A stretch of DNA of 64,000 nucleotides, from contig VAZV01000133.1 of the NCBI GenBank assembly GCA_005884765.1, positions 62,001 to 126,000 of the forward strand, written 5' to 3'. A model generated the notes under the pieces. It was not told where the DNA came from. It saw nothing but the letters and a program-made list of their open reading frames with translations, and searched no databases. The position numbers were made by a program, and so were the translations under genes. The number at the start of each line of letters is the position of its first letter. Positions within the stretch are counted from its first letter, which is position 1. The DNA is from Alphaproteobacteria bacterium (GTDB lineage: Bacteria > Pseudomonadota > Alphaproteobacteria > Rhizobiales > Xanthobacteraceae). Positions 39,090 through 53,377 of the stretch are shown piece by piece.

Positions 39090-39545
39090 ACGAACGTTGG
39101 GCGAGATGCGGTGGACGCGATAGCGTCGCGCGAGCCAATGGCTGGTTGCAGGGCGGGTCCAATATGGATTTCCGTGAGCGATAAGTCGGCGTGCAGACGA
39201 GCGGCGCTGAAGCGGACGGCAAAACCGTGTGGTCCTGGCATCCGTTGCTGATGTCAAGTTTGCGGAAGCATGTCGGCCCGACCGGGTGCGGACACGCCTT
39301 CAATCCGCAGATGACGGTGACAAGACGAATTCGTCGCCGAGGAGAGCGCGCTATAAGCCGTTAAAACCATCGCGCAGGGAAGGCCGGACTGTTTCGGTGA
39401 ACCTGTGGTGACGACGCTCGTGCGCTTTTTGTTTTGCGTGCGAGGCTGCGGGTGCATCGAGCACCCGGCTTTCCCTGCGCCCTCTATTTTTCCGGGCGGG
39501 AATTTCATGCACGACTCGGGCGCTATCGCGCCGCGAGAATGCGAT
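39090..39545 (+). repeat. Degenerate Bradyrhizobium-type interspersed repeat
   Basis: The stretch contains landmarks of a dispersed element well known from Bradyrhizobium genomes: CGTGTGGTCCTGGCATCC, GAGAGCGCGCTATAAGCCGT, AACCATCGCGCAGGGAAGGC, GGCTGCGGGTGCATCGAGCA, CCCGGCTTTCCCTGCGCCCT and the terminal ATCGCGCCGCGAGAATGCGA. The inner parts are complementary (CGCAGGGAAGGCCGG against CCGGCTTTCCCTGCG), giving a long hairpin. Short open frames inside it are by-products of the repeat. Recognition is from memory of the motif, not from an alignment. Confidence 0.7.
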
Positions 39546-39579
39546 ACTGCATCTGGAATTGCAGTGACGGTTATGGAAG

Positions 39580-39978
39580 CTAAAACGGCAGATGGTTGCG
39601 CAATGCCGGCATGAAGAAGATCGCGAGGTTGATCGCAAAGCCGATGTTCCACAGGATCGAGCGCAGCGTCGGCCGATCGCCGAGATAGGTGAAGACGTAT
39701 GCAATTCGCACGATCAGGAACAGTACCGCTAGTTCATCGATCAGGCGTTGTGGGCCGAGGCGGAATTCCGCCAGCAACACCGCGGTGGCGAACAACGGAA
39801 AGCTCTCGATGCCGTTGATGTGCGCGCCCAGCGCCCGAGCGCGAAGCGGGTCTTCAAAGAATGCGGGATCACGTGGCTTGGAATTGTCGAAGCGGGGAAA
39901 GCCGATCACTTTAAAGGGCGCGATCGTCAGCAGGTAGAGCATCACCGTTCCGAATACACACCATTCGGCGATCGTCAT
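39580..39978 (-). CDS. MAPEG family membrane protein
   Basis: 132 residues, four predicted helices, typical of microsomal-glutathione-transferase/FLAP-like bacterial proteins. N-terminal helix EWCVFGTVMLYLLTIAPFKV, loop with NSKPRDPAFFEDPLRARALG AHINGIESFPLF (the family's conserved R/A-x-x-N-x-x-E-x-[FL]P motif), and final helices FLIVRIAYVFTYLGDRPTLR and IGFAINLAIFF. Function unknown. Divergent from the ferrochelatase gene. Confidence 0.92.
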   Translation of the reverse strand: MTIAEWCVFGTVMLYLLTIAPFKVIGFPRFDNSKPRDPAFFEDPLRARALGAHINGIESFPLFATAVLLAEFRLGPQRLIDELAVLFLIVRIAYVFTYLGDRPTLRSILWNIGFAINLAIFFMPALRNHLPF

Positions 39979-40067
39979 GGCACCCTCCGAGCACGCAAGT
40001 GCCGGACAATATCGAACCGGCCATTATCTTGACAAGGACGATGCAACGCGCGATGGCACGGCCCGTT

Positions 40068-41105
40068 ATGACAGCGATGATCCCGATCGAGAAAGCAATG
40101 GCTGCGGCGGAAGCAAAGCCGGGGTGCGTCGGCGTGCTCCTGGTCAATCTCGGCACGCCCGACACCGCCGATGCCAGGGGCGTGCGGGTTTACCTGAAGG
40201 AATTCCTGTCCGATCCCCGGGTGATCGAAAACCAGGGATTGTTCTGGAAGCTCGTATTGAACGGCGTCATCCTGCGCGTCCGTCCGCGGCGCAAGGCGCG
40301 CGATTACCGAAAGATCTGGAACACCGAGAACAACGAATCGCCGCTAAAAACCATTACGCGCGCGCAGTCGGAGAAGCTCGCTCGCGCTATCGCCGACCAC
40401 GACCACGTTGAGGTCGACTGGGCGATGCGTTACGGCAACCCATCGATCCGCGCCGGGATCGAAGCGTTGACTGCGCTCGGCTGTGATCGCCTGCTGGTGG
40501 TGCCGCTCTATCCGCAATATTCGGCCGCGACATCGGCGACCGTCTGCGACGAGGTGTTCCGCGTGCTGGGTGAGATGCGCGCGCAACCGACGTTGCGAGT
40601 GACGCCGCCCTATTACGACGACCCCGACTACATCGAGGCGCTGGCGGTTTCGATCAACGCGCATCTTGCCACGCTGTCGTTCCAGCCCGAGATGATCGTG
40701 GCGTCGTTCCACGGCATGCCGAAAGCGTATGTCGACAAGGGCGATCCCTATTATGCGCAGTGCGTCGCCACAACGCAAAGCCTTCGCCAGCGCATGGGCC
40801 TGGATGCCTCGAAACTGATCCTGACGTTCCAGTCGCGCTTCGGATTCGATGAGTGGTTGCAGCCTTACACCGACCAGACCATCCTGCGGCTCGCGAAGGA
40901 TGGTGTGCGCCGCATTGCAGTGATCACGCCGGGCTTCTCCGCCGATTGCCTGGAGACGCTGGAAGAAATCGCGCAGGAGAATGCCGAGACCTTCAAGCAC
41001 AATGGCGGCGAGCAATTCGCCGCCATCCCCTGCCTTAACGACAGCGAAGCAGGGATGGATGTGATCCGCCAGCTCGTGTTGCGCGAGCTGCAGGGCTGGA
41101 TTTGA
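40068..41105 (+). CDS. hemH: Ferrochelatase
   Basis: Inserts ferrous iron into protoporphyrin IX, the last step of protoheme synthesis. ATG 40068 gives 345 residues, the length I recall for Bradyrhizobium HemH; the open frame extends to a GTG at 39999 but that extension overlaps the divergent promoter region and is not conserved. Motifs: GVLLVNLGTPDTADARGVRV at the N-terminus, active-site His in VASFHGMPKAYVDKGDPYYA, FQSRFGFDEWLQPYTDQTI, and PGFSADCLETLEEIAQEN carrying the catalytic glutamate. Membrane-associated cytoplasmic enzyme. No Irr box was recognised upstream. Confidence 0.96.
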   Translation: MTAMIPIEKAMAAAEAKPGCVGVLLVNLGTPDTADARGVRVYLKEFLSDPRVIENQGLFWKLVLNGVILRVRPRRKARDYRKIWNTENNESPLKTITRAQSEKLARAIADHDHVEVDWAMRYGNPSIRAGIEALTALGCDRLLVVPLYPQYSAATSATVCDEVFRVLGEMRAQPTLRVTPPYYDDPDYIEALAVSINAHLATLSFQPEMIVASFHGMPKAYVDKGDPYYAQCVATTQSLRQRMGLDASKLILTFQSRFGFDEWLQPYTDQTILRLAKDGVRRIAVITPGFSADCLETLEEIAQENAETFKHNGGEQFAAIPCLNDSEAGMDVIRQLVLRELQGWI

Positions 41106-41299
41106 CATTTGCACGACAAGCCAGCGTTCACATCCAATACTTCCGGTGGCCAGAAAACCGTGCCGTCGCTATATAAGCAGACCTTGAGAACAGCCGGACT
41201 GAACCGGCATCGCGTGTTGCTAGACAAATCACCGGCATCAGTGAGACCGCGGGCCATGGGATTGCGCAAAGGCGCCTTTCGCCCGGCATTGGAGGATTT

Positions 41300-42295
41300 A
41301 TGACTGGTTTCGACATTTTCGCGATCGTGTTTGCGCTGCTCGTCGTCGTGACGCTGTTCTCAGGCGTCAAGACCGTGCCGCAGGGTTACGACTGGACCAT
41401 CGAGCGCTTTGGCAAGTATACGCGCACGCTGGCGCCGGGGCTGAACCTTATCGTTCCCTATTTCGATCGCGTCGGCCGCAAGATGAACATGATGGAGCAG
41501 GTGATCAATATTCCCGAACAGGAAGTGATCACCAAGGACAACGCCACCGTGACGGTGGACGGTGTCGCCTTCTACCAGGTGTTCGATGCGGCGAAGGCGA
41601 GCTACGAGGTCGCCAATCTCAACCAGGCCATCATCGTCTTGACCATGACCAACATCCGCTCGGTGATGGGCTCGATGGACCTCGACCAGGTGCTGTCGCA
41701 TCGCGACGAGATCAACGAGCGGTTGCTGCGCGTGGTCGATGCCGCGGTCTCGCCCTGGGGGCTGAAGGTCAATCGCATCGAGATCAAGGACATCGTGCCG
41801 CCGGCCGATCTTGTGGAGGCGATGGGGCGGCAGATGAAGGCCGAGCGCGTCAAGCGCGCCGACATCCTGCAGGCCGAGGGCCAGCGGCAGTCCGAGATTC
41901 TTCGGGCCGAAGGTGCCAAGCAGGGCCAGATCCTGCAGGCCGAAGGCCGCCGCGAAGCCGCGTTCCGCGATGCCGAGGCGCGCGAGCGCTCCGCGGAAGC
42001 GGAAGCCAAGGCGACGCAGATGGTCAGCCAAGCTATCGCGCAAGGCGACGTCGCCGCGCTGAATTATTTTATCGCCGACAAATACATCAAGGCGTTTGGG
42101 TTATTTGCGGAATCGCCGAACCAGAAGGTCATCATGCTGCCGGTCGAAGCCATGAGCATGCTGGGCTCGCTCGCTGGTATCGGCGAGATTGCGAAGGCGA
42201 CCTTTGGCGAGAGCGCGGCTTCCGCCATTGCCGCCGCGCGCCGTTCGTCGGTGCCGAGTGCCGGGGCGAGCCCGCCGCCGGTCACGCCGCAATAA
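41300..42295 (+). CDS. SPFH/band-7 (stomatin-like, QmcA-type) membrane protein
   Basis: 331 residues with GGAGG seven bases before the ATG. One N-terminal helix ([20 protein letters not shown]), then the SPFH domain: [60 protein letters not shown] and [21 protein letters not shown] long coiled-coil follows ([20 protein letters not shown]... [19 protein letters not shown]). Such proteins form large membrane ring assemblies and pair with NfeD proteins, and indeed an nfeD gene follows 19 bases downstream. Confidence 0.95.
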   Translation: MTGFDIFAIVFALLVVVTLFSGVKTVPQGYDWTIERFGKYTRTLAPGLNLIVPYFDRVGRKMNMMEQVINIPEQEVITKDNATVTVDGVAFYQVFDAAKASYEVANLNQAIIVLTMTNIRSVMGSMDLDQVLSHRDEINERLLRVVDAAVSPWGLKVNRIEIKDIVPPADLVEAMGRQMKAERVKRADILQAEGQRQSEILRAEGAKQGQILQAEGRREAAFRDAEARERSAEAEAKATQMVSQAIAQGDVAALNYFIADKYIKAFGLFAESPNQKVIMLPVEAMSMLGSLAGIGEIAKATFGESAASAIAAARRSSVPSAGASPPPVTPQ

Positions 42296-42314
42296 CGAAA
42301 ACGAGGAGGTTGTC

Positions 42315-42761
42315 ATGACCGAGACGTTTGTCACCCTGGGCACTTGGAACTGGCTGATCTTCGGCTTCATCCTGATGGCGCTGGAATTGGCCGCACCCGG
42401 CGTCTTCCTGTTCTGGCTCGGATTGGCGGCGCTGCTGGTTGGCCTCGTGTCGTTCGTGATCCATCCGTCCTGGCAGGCGCAGCTTTTGATGTTCGCCGTA
42501 TTCGCCGCGGCCGCGGTGCCGCTGTGGCGGCGGCTCGCCTGGGGCAATGCCGGCGCGAGCGCGAGCAATCCGTTCCTCAACAAGCGCGCGGACGCGCTGG
42601 TCGGTCGCGTTTTCACGCTGGAAAAGCCGATCATCGACGGATCGGGGACGGTGCGGATCGACGATACGATCTGGCGTGTCGCCGGTCCGGATGCGCCGGC
42701 CGGAAGCCGGGTCAAGATTGTGCGGGCCGACGGCGCCAGTCTCGTGGTGGCTGTGGCGTGA
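42315..42761 (+). CDS. NfeD family protein (short form)
   Basis: 148 residues starting at ATG 42315 behind GAGGAGG. Two to three helices (WNWLIFGFILMALELAAPGV, FLFWLGLAALLVGLVSFVIH, LLMFAVFAAAAVPLWRRL) then an OB-fold domain RADALVGRVFTLEKPIIDGS ... GTVRIDDTIWRVAGPDAPAG, the NfeD signature. Short NfeD proteins lack the ClpP-like protease domain and act with stomatin homologues, here the gene immediately upstream. Exact role in membrane microdomain maintenance is inferred from family. Confidence 0.94.
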   Translation: MTETFVTLGTWNWLIFGFILMALELAAPGVFLFWLGLAALLVGLVSFVIHPSWQAQLLMFAVFAAAAVPLWRRLAWGNAGASASNPFLNKRADALVGRVFTLEKPIIDGSGTVRIDDTIWRVAGPDAPAGSRVKIVRADGASLVVAVA

Positions 42762-42799
42762 GATCAAATCGCTACTGAATTGCAGCACGGGAGTTCGTC

Positions 42800-43339
42800 A
42801 TGTCACGCATCGCGCCGCTTGAGCCGCCTTATGAACAGGAGATTGCCGGGCAGTTCGACCGGATCATGCGCGGCGCGCCGCCGCTGTTGCTGTTCCGCGT
42901 CATGGCGGGCAATCCGCGCGCCTGGGAGAAATTCCGCGCCGGCAGCCTGCTCGACCGCGGTCCGCTCTCCATTAGAGAGCGCGAGATCGTCATCGACCGC
43001 ACCTGCGCCCTAACGAATTGCGAGTACGAATGGGGCGTGCATGTCGCGACCTTCGCGGAAGCGGCGCATCTGACCGAGGAGCAAGTCCGCGCCACGGTGC
43101 TTGACGGCGCCGATGCGCCGTGCTGGTCCGCGGCTGAAAGAGCGCTGATTGCGGCCGTCGATGCGCTGCATCACCGTGCGACCACGAGCGATGCTGAATT
43201 CGGCGCGCTATCGGAGCATTATGACGACGCCAAGATCTTCGAGATCATCCTGCTGTGCGGCTTCTATCGCACCGTGTCCTATCTCGCCAACGGGCTTGAT
43301 CTGGCGCTCGAGCCAAAGGCGGCGCGGTTTCCCAAGTGA
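42800..43339 (+). CDS. Carboxymuconolactone decarboxylase family protein
   Basis: 179-residue AhpD/CMD-fold protein. RDRT-like EREIVIDRTCALTNCEYEWG VHVATFAEAAHLTEEQVRA contains the conserved E-x-C...YEW-x-x-H arrangement of the larger CMD subgroup, lacking the CxxC of AhpD peroxidases. C-terminal half: AERALIAAVDALHHRATTSD and ILLCGFYRTVSYLANGLDLA. Probably a hydrolase or decarboxylase-like enzyme with unknown substrate. Follows nfeD by 38 bases and may be co-transcribed, without obvious functional link. Confidence 0.9.
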   Translation: MSRIAPLEPPYEQEIAGQFDRIMRGAPPLLLFRVMAGNPRAWEKFRAGSLLDRGPLSIREREIVIDRTCALTNCEYEWGVHVATFAEAAHLTEEQVRATVLDGADAPCWSAAERALIAAVDALHHRATTSDAEFGALSEHYDDAKIFEIILLCGFYRTVSYLANGLDLALEPKAARFPK

Positions 43340-43350
43340 CGCCTCAGCCG

Positions 43351-44373
43351 TCACGCCACGCCGGCGCGCAATACGTCATGCACGTGAACGATGCCGACGG
43401 GTTTCCTGCCCTCGGCGACGATCAGCACCATCACCGCAGGCTTCGACGCCGTGACGCTCTCCCGCATGATTTCGCTCGCAAGCATGCCGGGGGCGATCGT
43501 CCTGGGATCCCTGGTCATGACGTCTTCGACACGGGCCGCCATCAGGTCGGGGCCCATGTGACGGCGCAAATCGCCGTCGGTGATGATGCCGGCGATTTCG
43601 CCGCTATCGTCCACGATGCAGACGCAGCCGAATCCCTTCGACGACATTTCCACCAGCGCGTCCGCCATCTTCGTGCCGAGCGGCTTGATCGGGATGGCAT
43701 CCCCGGCATGCATGATGTCGCGGACGAATTTCAGCATCGCGCCGAGTTTGCCGCCGGGATGGAAATTGGCGAATTCCAGCGCGGTAAATCCGCGGCCTTC
43801 GAGCAGCGCGATCGCGAGCGCATCGCCGATTGCAGCCTGCATCAGCGACGAGGTGGTCGGCGCCAGATTGTGCGGGCAGGCCTCGCGGGCCTTGGGCAAT
43901 TCGAGCACGATCTGCGCGGCCTCGCCGAGCGGGGAGGTCGCATTGGACGTCACGGCGATCATCGGGATCGCGAAGCGTTTCGAATAGTGCACGAGATTCT
44001 TCATTTCCGGCTGCTCGCCGGACCACGACAACGCGATGATGACGTCGTCCGCCGTGATCATGCCGAGGTCGCCGTGGCTCGCCTCCGCGGCGTGCACGAA
44101 GAAGGCCGGCGTGCCGGTGGAGGCGAGCGTCGCTGCGATCTTGCGCGCCACATGGCCGGATTTGCCGAGCCCGGTGACGATGACGCGGCCTTTGGCCTGC
44201 CGGATGATCTCGACGGCCTCGGTAAAGGCCGGCCCGAGCGGGCCTTGCAGGGCGGTCGCGATCGCGCTGACGCCGGCAACCCCGGCATCGAGCGTGCGCA
44301 AGGCCGATTGAATGGCGGCATTGGCGTCTTCGGTGGCGGATAATGGTGCCGTCAGCGGTTTCGGATTGGCCAT
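43351..44373 (-). CDS. kdsD: D-arabinose 5-phosphate isomerase KdsD
   Basis: Interconverts ribulose 5-phosphate and arabinose 5-phosphate for KDO and lipopolysaccharide synthesis. 340 residues: SIS domain (about 45-190) with GRVIVTGLGKSGHVARKIAA, FFVHAAEASHGDLGMITADD and ALSWSGEQPE, then a pair of CBS domains (about 215-335; DIMHAGDAIPIKPLGTKMAD, VDDSGEIAGIITDGDLRRHM). Conserved residues of the KdsD/GutQ active site, including the APTTSS motif (LAPTTSSLMQAAIGDALAIA), are present. Transcribed convergently to the CMD gene. Confidence 0.95.
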   Translation of the reverse strand: MANPKPLTAPLSATEDANAAIQSALRTLDAGVAGVSAIATALQGPLGPAFTEAVEIIRQAKGRVIVTGLGKSGHVARKIAATLASTGTPAFFVHAAEASHGDLGMITADDVIIALSWSGEQPEMKNLVHYSKRFAIPMIAVTSNATSPLGEAAQIVLELPKAREACPHNLAPTTSSLMQAAIGDALAIALLEGRGFTALEFANFHPGGKLGAMLKFVRDIMHAGDAIPIKPLGTKMADALVEMSSKGFGCVCIVDDSGEIAGIITDGDLRRHMGPDLMAARVEDVMTRDPRTIAPGMLASEIMRESVTASKPAVMVLIVAEGRKPVGIVHVHDVLRAGVA

Positions 44374-44560
44374 ATCTGGTTCCAGGGAGGATGGGCCTTC
44401 TTAGCACGGCCCTTCTTGCGGCGCGACGCGCGCTGCGGCCTGCAACGGCTCATTAACCATAATTGTTTTAACTCCATTAACGACGTTTTCCGCACGGTCG
44501 GTCTGAAGCGCGGCTGGAACCGTCCGACTAAGTAGATGAATTCGCTGGGGTAGTTCAATC

Positions 44561-46279
44561 GTGACGTCGGGTCCAGGCGAGGGCCGCGAAAAGCGCGCAA
44601 CCATGTTGCGCGCGCTGTTGCCATGCCTTGCGCTGGTCGCGCTCGATGCGGCACCCGCGCAGGCCCAGACCGTCACGGCCGACCTGTTCAACCCGGTCCG
44701 CGGCAGCTTCGTCGCGCCGCAGGATTCGCCGCTCCGCAAGACCGCGGACACCAAGACAGCCGGCGATACCGGCGACGCGGAAGGCGATCCCAGCGACAGC
44801 CAGCGCAACGGGCCTGCGCCATCGCGGATCGGCCGGATGCCAACTTACGGCCTGCCCGCCGCCAGCGGCGCCAAGGATTCCGGCTACGATTCGCTCAACC
44901 GCAAGCGCAAGCAGCCGAAGTTCTATCCGGGTCAGGCCAGGCCAAAGCCGCCGCCCGGTCCCGGCACGCCGCCACCGGTCAACGCCGGCGGACAATTGCG
45001 GCTGTCGATCCCGCCGTCGGAGAGCGCCAACAAAGCGCCGCTGCCGCCGGCGATGGCCGGCACGGTCACAGGCCAGCCGCCGCGCAAGCGGCTCAAGCTC
45101 GACGACGATCCGTTCGGTGCGGTCGGCGATTACGCCGGCGGTTTCCTGATCAAGTCGGCGGTCGAGCTCTCCGGCGGCTACGATACCAATCCCGGCCGTA
45201 CCTTTGAGCCGCGTGGATTGCCGGTCTATGTGGTCGCGCCGGAGTTTCTCGCGGTCTCGGACTGGGAACGCCACGCGCTGGTCGCTGATCTCCGCGGCTC
45301 CTTCACCGGCTATGGCGGGCATTTGCCGATTACGGTCGACGGCGCGCCCAACTCGGCGCCGACCGATGTAGACCGGCCGGATTTCACCGGCCACGTCGAT
45401 GGCCGCCTCGATGTCACGGGGGATACGCATCTCGCGGCGCAGGTGCGTCTGCGCGTCTCAACCGACAATCCCGGCAGCCCGAATGTGCAGGCGGGCCTTG
45501 CGAGATATCCGATCTATACGACGCTCGGCGGCACGCTCGGCTTCGACCAGAGCTTCAACCGCCTGCAGGTATCCGCCGGCGCCACCGTCGACCGCACCGA
45601 TTACACCAACTCCAGGCTCACCGATGGCTCTACGGCCTCGAACGACGACCGCAACTTCAGCCAATATGGCGGCGTCGGCCGCGTCAGCTATGAGCTGACG
45701 CCGGGCGTGAAGTCGTTCGTGGAGGCCGAGGGCGATACCCGCGTGCACGACCAGCAATTCGACCGCAGCGGCTTTCAGCGCGATTCAACCGGCGGTTATG
45801 TCAAGGGTGGCACGTCCTTTGAGTTCACGCGGCTTCTGACCGGCGAAATCGCGATCGGCTATGCTGCGCGCAATTATATCGACCCCAGGCTCAACCGCCT
45901 GGAAGGTCTCTTGACCACGGCTTCGCTGATCTGGACCGCGACGCCGCTCACCACGGCGAAATTCTATTCGGACACGCAGATCGCGGAGACCACGCTGCCG
46001 CTGACCTCGGGCGTGCTGGTGCACACCTATACCTTCGAGGTTGATCACGACTTCCGCCGCTGGCTCGCGGCCGTAGGCAAATTCACCTACGGCACGTACG
46101 ACTACCAGGGCGACAACCGCAAGGACCAGACCTACTCGCTCGAAGGCGATCTAATCTTCAAATTGAACCGCAACGTCTGGATCAAGGGCACGCTGCGCCA
46201 CGACATCCTCGATTCCAACGTGCCGCTGTCGAGCTCGAACGCGACGGTGGCGATGCTGGGGGTGAGGGTGCAGAACTAG
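44561..46279 (+). CDS. Outer-membrane beta-barrel protein (BBP2-like)
   Basis: 572 residues from GTG 44561; ATG 44603 is an alternative that puts the signal peptide MLRALLPCLALVALDAAPAQ at the very N-terminus. After cleavage (AQAQ) comes a Pro/Lys-rich periplasmic region of about 150 residues, then from about 190 a barrel of amphipathic strands: FLIKSAVELSGGYDTNPGRT, HLAAQVRLRVSTDNPGSPNV, FNRLQVSAGATVDRTDYTNS, ... DLIFKLNRNVWIKGTLRHDI. GYDTNP and DRTDYTN patterns are typical of the outer_membrane beta-barrel (BBP2) family. The last residue is Asn rather than Phe. Role unknown, possibly polysaccharide export or structural. Confidence 0.85.
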   Translation: MTSGPGEGREKRATMLRALLPCLALVALDAAPAQAQTVTADLFNPVRGSFVAPQDSPLRKTADTKTAGDTGDAEGDPSDSQRNGPAPSRIGRMPTYGLPAASGAKDSGYDSLNRKRKQPKFYPGQARPKPPPGPGTPPPVNAGGQLRLSIPPSESANKAPLPPAMAGTVTGQPPRKRLKLDDDPFGAVGDYAGGFLIKSAVELSGGYDTNPGRTFEPRGLPVYVVAPEFLAVSDWERHALVADLRGSFTGYGGHLPITVDGAPNSAPTDVDRPDFTGHVDGRLDVTGDTHLAAQVRLRVSTDNPGSPNVQAGLARYPIYTTLGGTLGFDQSFNRLQVSAGATVDRTDYTNSRLTDGSTASNDDRNFSQYGGVGRVSYELTPGVKSFVEAEGDTRVHDQQFDRSGFQRDSTGGYVKGGTSFEFTRLLTGEIAIGYAARNYIDPRLNRLEGLLTTASLIWTATPLTTAKFYSDTQIAETTLPLTSGVLVHTYTFEVDHDFRRWLAAVGKFTYGTYDYQGDNRKDQTYSLEGDLIFKLNRNVWIKGTLRHDILDSNVPLSSSNATVAMLGVRVQN

Positions 46280-46288
46280 GCCGATGTT

Positions 46289-46385
46289 GTCATGCCCGTG
46301 CAGGCGGGGCATCCAGTACGCCGCGGCCTCTCGAACTGATCGGTAACGCCAGTGTTTACTGGATCACCCGCCTTCGCGGGTGACG
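46289..46385. repeat. REP-like inverted element (family 1, copy B)
   Basis: Same architecture as 25527-25625: GTCATGCCCGTGCAGGCGGG ... ATCCAGTACG / TTTACTGGATCACC ... CGCCTTCGCGGGTGACGAC, with a divergent centre. Confidence 0.85.
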
Positions 46386-46393
46386 ACAAGTGC

Positions 46394-47851
46394 CTACCTT
46401 GGCAAATCCGTCTTCCCCATCAAAAACTGATCGATGGCCCGCGCGCAGAGGCGGCCTTCGCGGATCGCCCACACCACGAGGGACTGGCCGCGGCGCATGT
46501 CGCCAGCGGCGAACACGTTCGGCCGCGAGGTCTGATAGTCGGCCATGTTGGCCCGCACGTTGCCGCGCTGGTCGAGATCGACGCCGAGCGTCTTCAACAG
46601 GCCCTCGTGCACCGGATGCACAAAACCCATGGCGAGCAGCACGAGCTGCGCCTCGAGCTCGAATTCGGTGCCGGCGAGCGGTTTGAACTTGTCGTCGACT
46701 TGCACGCAATGCAGTTTTGCGACCTTGCCGTTCTCGCCCGAGAATTTCTGCGTCAGCACCGCATATTCGCGCTTCGCGCCCTCGGCCTGGCTCGAGGACG
46801 TGCGCATCTTCAAGGGCCAGTTCGGCCAGCTCACGCCCTTGTTCTCGCGCTCCGGCGGCGCCGGCATGATCTCGAGCTGGGTCACCGATTTGGCGCCTTG
46901 CCGGAACGAGGTGCCGATGCAATCCGACCCGGTGTCGCCGCCGCCGATCACGACCACATGCTTGCCGGTCGCGAGAATCTCGGAAACGTTGCCAAGCGGC
47001 TCGCTGGAAACGCGGCGATTCTGCTGCGGCAGGAAGTCCATTGCGAAGTGGATGCCGTCGAGATCGCGGCCGGGGATCACGAGGTCGCGCGGCGCTTCGG
47101 CGCCGCCGGTCAAAGCCAGCGCGTCATATTGGTTGAGCATCTCGCGCGGATCGATCGCCTCCGGCGAAGAGCCGCCGACATGGGCGCCATAATGGAAGGT
47201 GACGCCCTCGGCCTCCATCTGCGCCACGCGGCGGTCGATGACGAGCTTTTCCATCTTGAAGTCGGGAATGCCGTAACGGAGCAGCCCGCCGGCCTTGGCG
47301 TATTTCTCGAACAGATGCACGTCATGGCCGGCGCGCGCGAGCTGCTGCGCGCAGGCCATGCCGGCCGGGCCCGAGCCGATCACCGCGACGCTCTTGCCGG
47401 TCTTGACCAGCGCGATCTCCGGCTTGACCCAGCCGTTTTCCCAGGCGCGATCGACGATCGCGCATTCGATGGTTTTGATGGTGACCGGATTGTCGTCGAT
47501 GTTGAGGGTGCAGGACGCTTCGCACGGCGCCGGGCAAATCCGTCCGGTGAATTCCGGGAAATTATTGGTCGAGTGCAGGTTGCGCGAGGCTTCTTCCCAA
47601 TTGCCCTGATAGACCAGGTCGTTGAAATCCGGGATCTGGTTGTTGACCGGGCAGCCCGGCGTGCCCGGCGCCACCGAGCCGGTGCCATGGCAATAAGGAA
47701 TGCCGCAGTTCATGCAGCGAGCGGCCTGGTCGCGCGTTTCCTTCTCCGTCAGCGGAATGACGAATTCGTGGAAGTGCTTTACGCGCTCGGCAACCGGCGC
47801 GTACTTGCGATCGTGCCGCTCGATTTCCAGAAAACCTGTAACCTTGCCCAT
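46394..47851 (-). CDS. gltD: Glutamate synthase (NADPH) small subunit
   Basis: Transfers electrons from NADPH to the large subunit for glutamate synthesis. 485 residues. N-terminal Fe-S cysteines are in [12 protein letters not shown], with further cysteines in [19 protein letters not shown] binds at [24 protein letters not shown] at [21 protein letters not shown]-terminal FAD block [20 protein letters not shown]. Separated from gltB, upstream on the same strand, by 183 bases including a REP element. No alternative function likely. Confidence 0.98.
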   Translation of the reverse strand: MGKVTGFLEIERHDRKYAPVAERVKHFHEFVIPLTEKETRDQAARCMNCGIPYCHGTGSVAPGTPGCPVNNQIPDFNDLVYQGNWEEASRNLHSTNNFPEFTGRICPAPCEASCTLNIDDNPVTIKTIECAIVDRAWENGWVKPEIALVKTGKSVAVIGSGPAGMACAQQLARAGHDVHLFEKYAKAGGLLRYGIPDFKMEKLVIDRRVAQMEAEGVTFHYGAHVGGSSPEAIDPREMLNQYDALALTGGAEAPRDLVIPGRDLDGIHFAMDFLPQQNRRVSSEPLGNVSEILATGKHVVVIGGGDTGSDCIGTSFRQGAKSVTQLEIMPAPPERENKGVSWPNWPLKMRTSSSQAEGAKREYAVLTQKFSGENGKVAKLHCVQVDDKFKPLAGTEFELEAQLVLLAMGFVHPVHEGLLKTLGVDLDQRGNVRANMADYQTSRPNVFAAGDMRRGQSLVVWAIREGRLCARAIDQFLMGKTDLPR

Positions 47852-47904
47852 TAAACCTGAAGCCCCTGCAACTTTGCTTTGCTATGCACTTCCGCCACTC
47901 TCCT

Positions 47905-48017
47905 CGTCATTGCGAGGAGCCAACGGGTCCCGCCGTTGGCGGGCCCGATGATAAACTCCCCGACGAAGCAATCCATTCTGCCGCTAGCTGGATTGCTTCG
48001 CTGCGCTCGCAATGACG
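47905..48017. repeat. REP-like inverted element (family 2, copy A) between gltB and gltD
   Basis: CGTCATTGCGAGGAGCCAAC ... GAAGCAATCCA and TGGATTGCTTCGCTGCGCTC ... GCAATGACG form nested inverted arms. Same family at 56861-56942. In an operon, such a hairpin can affect mRNA stability or ratio of GltB to GltD. Confidence 0.88.
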
Positions 48018-48034
48018 GTTTCGAATATCCCTTG

Positions 48035-52783
<4,749 letters not shown>

Positions 52784-53377
52784 TTTGCGTCCTCTCATCC
52801 CACCAATGCGGTGGATTTGACATTCCGCCCCGCTCGCCTATTCCCGCGAGCCGCGATCGCGAGCGTCAAATCCAAAACCGCACTACGTCCTATATGTTCT
52901 AGTGTCCCTCCGGTTCTACCATTCGCAAAAGAAATCGCGGCGAACGCGAATGTCATGACCCGGACCGTCATCTTTGGCGCACCTTGGGCGTTCCGCGGCA
53001 CCCACCGGGCCACCGCTCGTCCTACAGCGAGCCGCATTTTCATAAATTCAGGCTAGCGTCCCGTAAGACCGCCCCGCCTGCACCTTCTCGGGGCCGAAAG
53101 CGCCCGCTATTCGTTGCAATCCCCGTGCCGGGATCGTCTCGAAAATTGAGACAGTGATACTGTCCTAGCCCCGAACATGCCAAACTTTTCTCTATCACAC
53201 AAGCGCGTGAAAGTCGCCGTTTCGATTGCTGCGCAGCGGCTGCTTGGCGGATTTGAGGCAGCGGCGCCGCGATCCGGCCCAAGGACCGCCGAATTCCGAC
53301 GTGAAGGTCTGCCCGGGACCGCAGGCAAGCGGGAGCGCGAAATGCTCCCGCGATGGGGTCTTACAGGAGCGATGGCG
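52784..53377. other. Divergent intergenic region of gltB and the Pro-rich secreted protein gene
   Basis: About 590 bases holding both promoters. Frames on both strands extend from the neighbours but lack family-like sequence or ribosome-binding sites; no operator or structured RNA was recognised. Confidence 0.5.

Noticed and set aside
38732-39579. CRISPR-like or phage integration remnant in the gene-poor stretch
   Set aside because: No regular repeats/spacers, integrase or attachment duplication; most of it fits a known dispersed repeat.
44453-44481. Three TTAAC motifs upstream of the outer-membrane protein gene as CtrA sites
   Set aside because: Spacing is not TTAA-N7-TTAA; half-sites alone are too common.
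53177-53377. N-terminal extension of the Pro-rich secreted protein
   Set aside because: Would bury the signal peptide 67 residues inside; AGGAG precedes the internal ATG.
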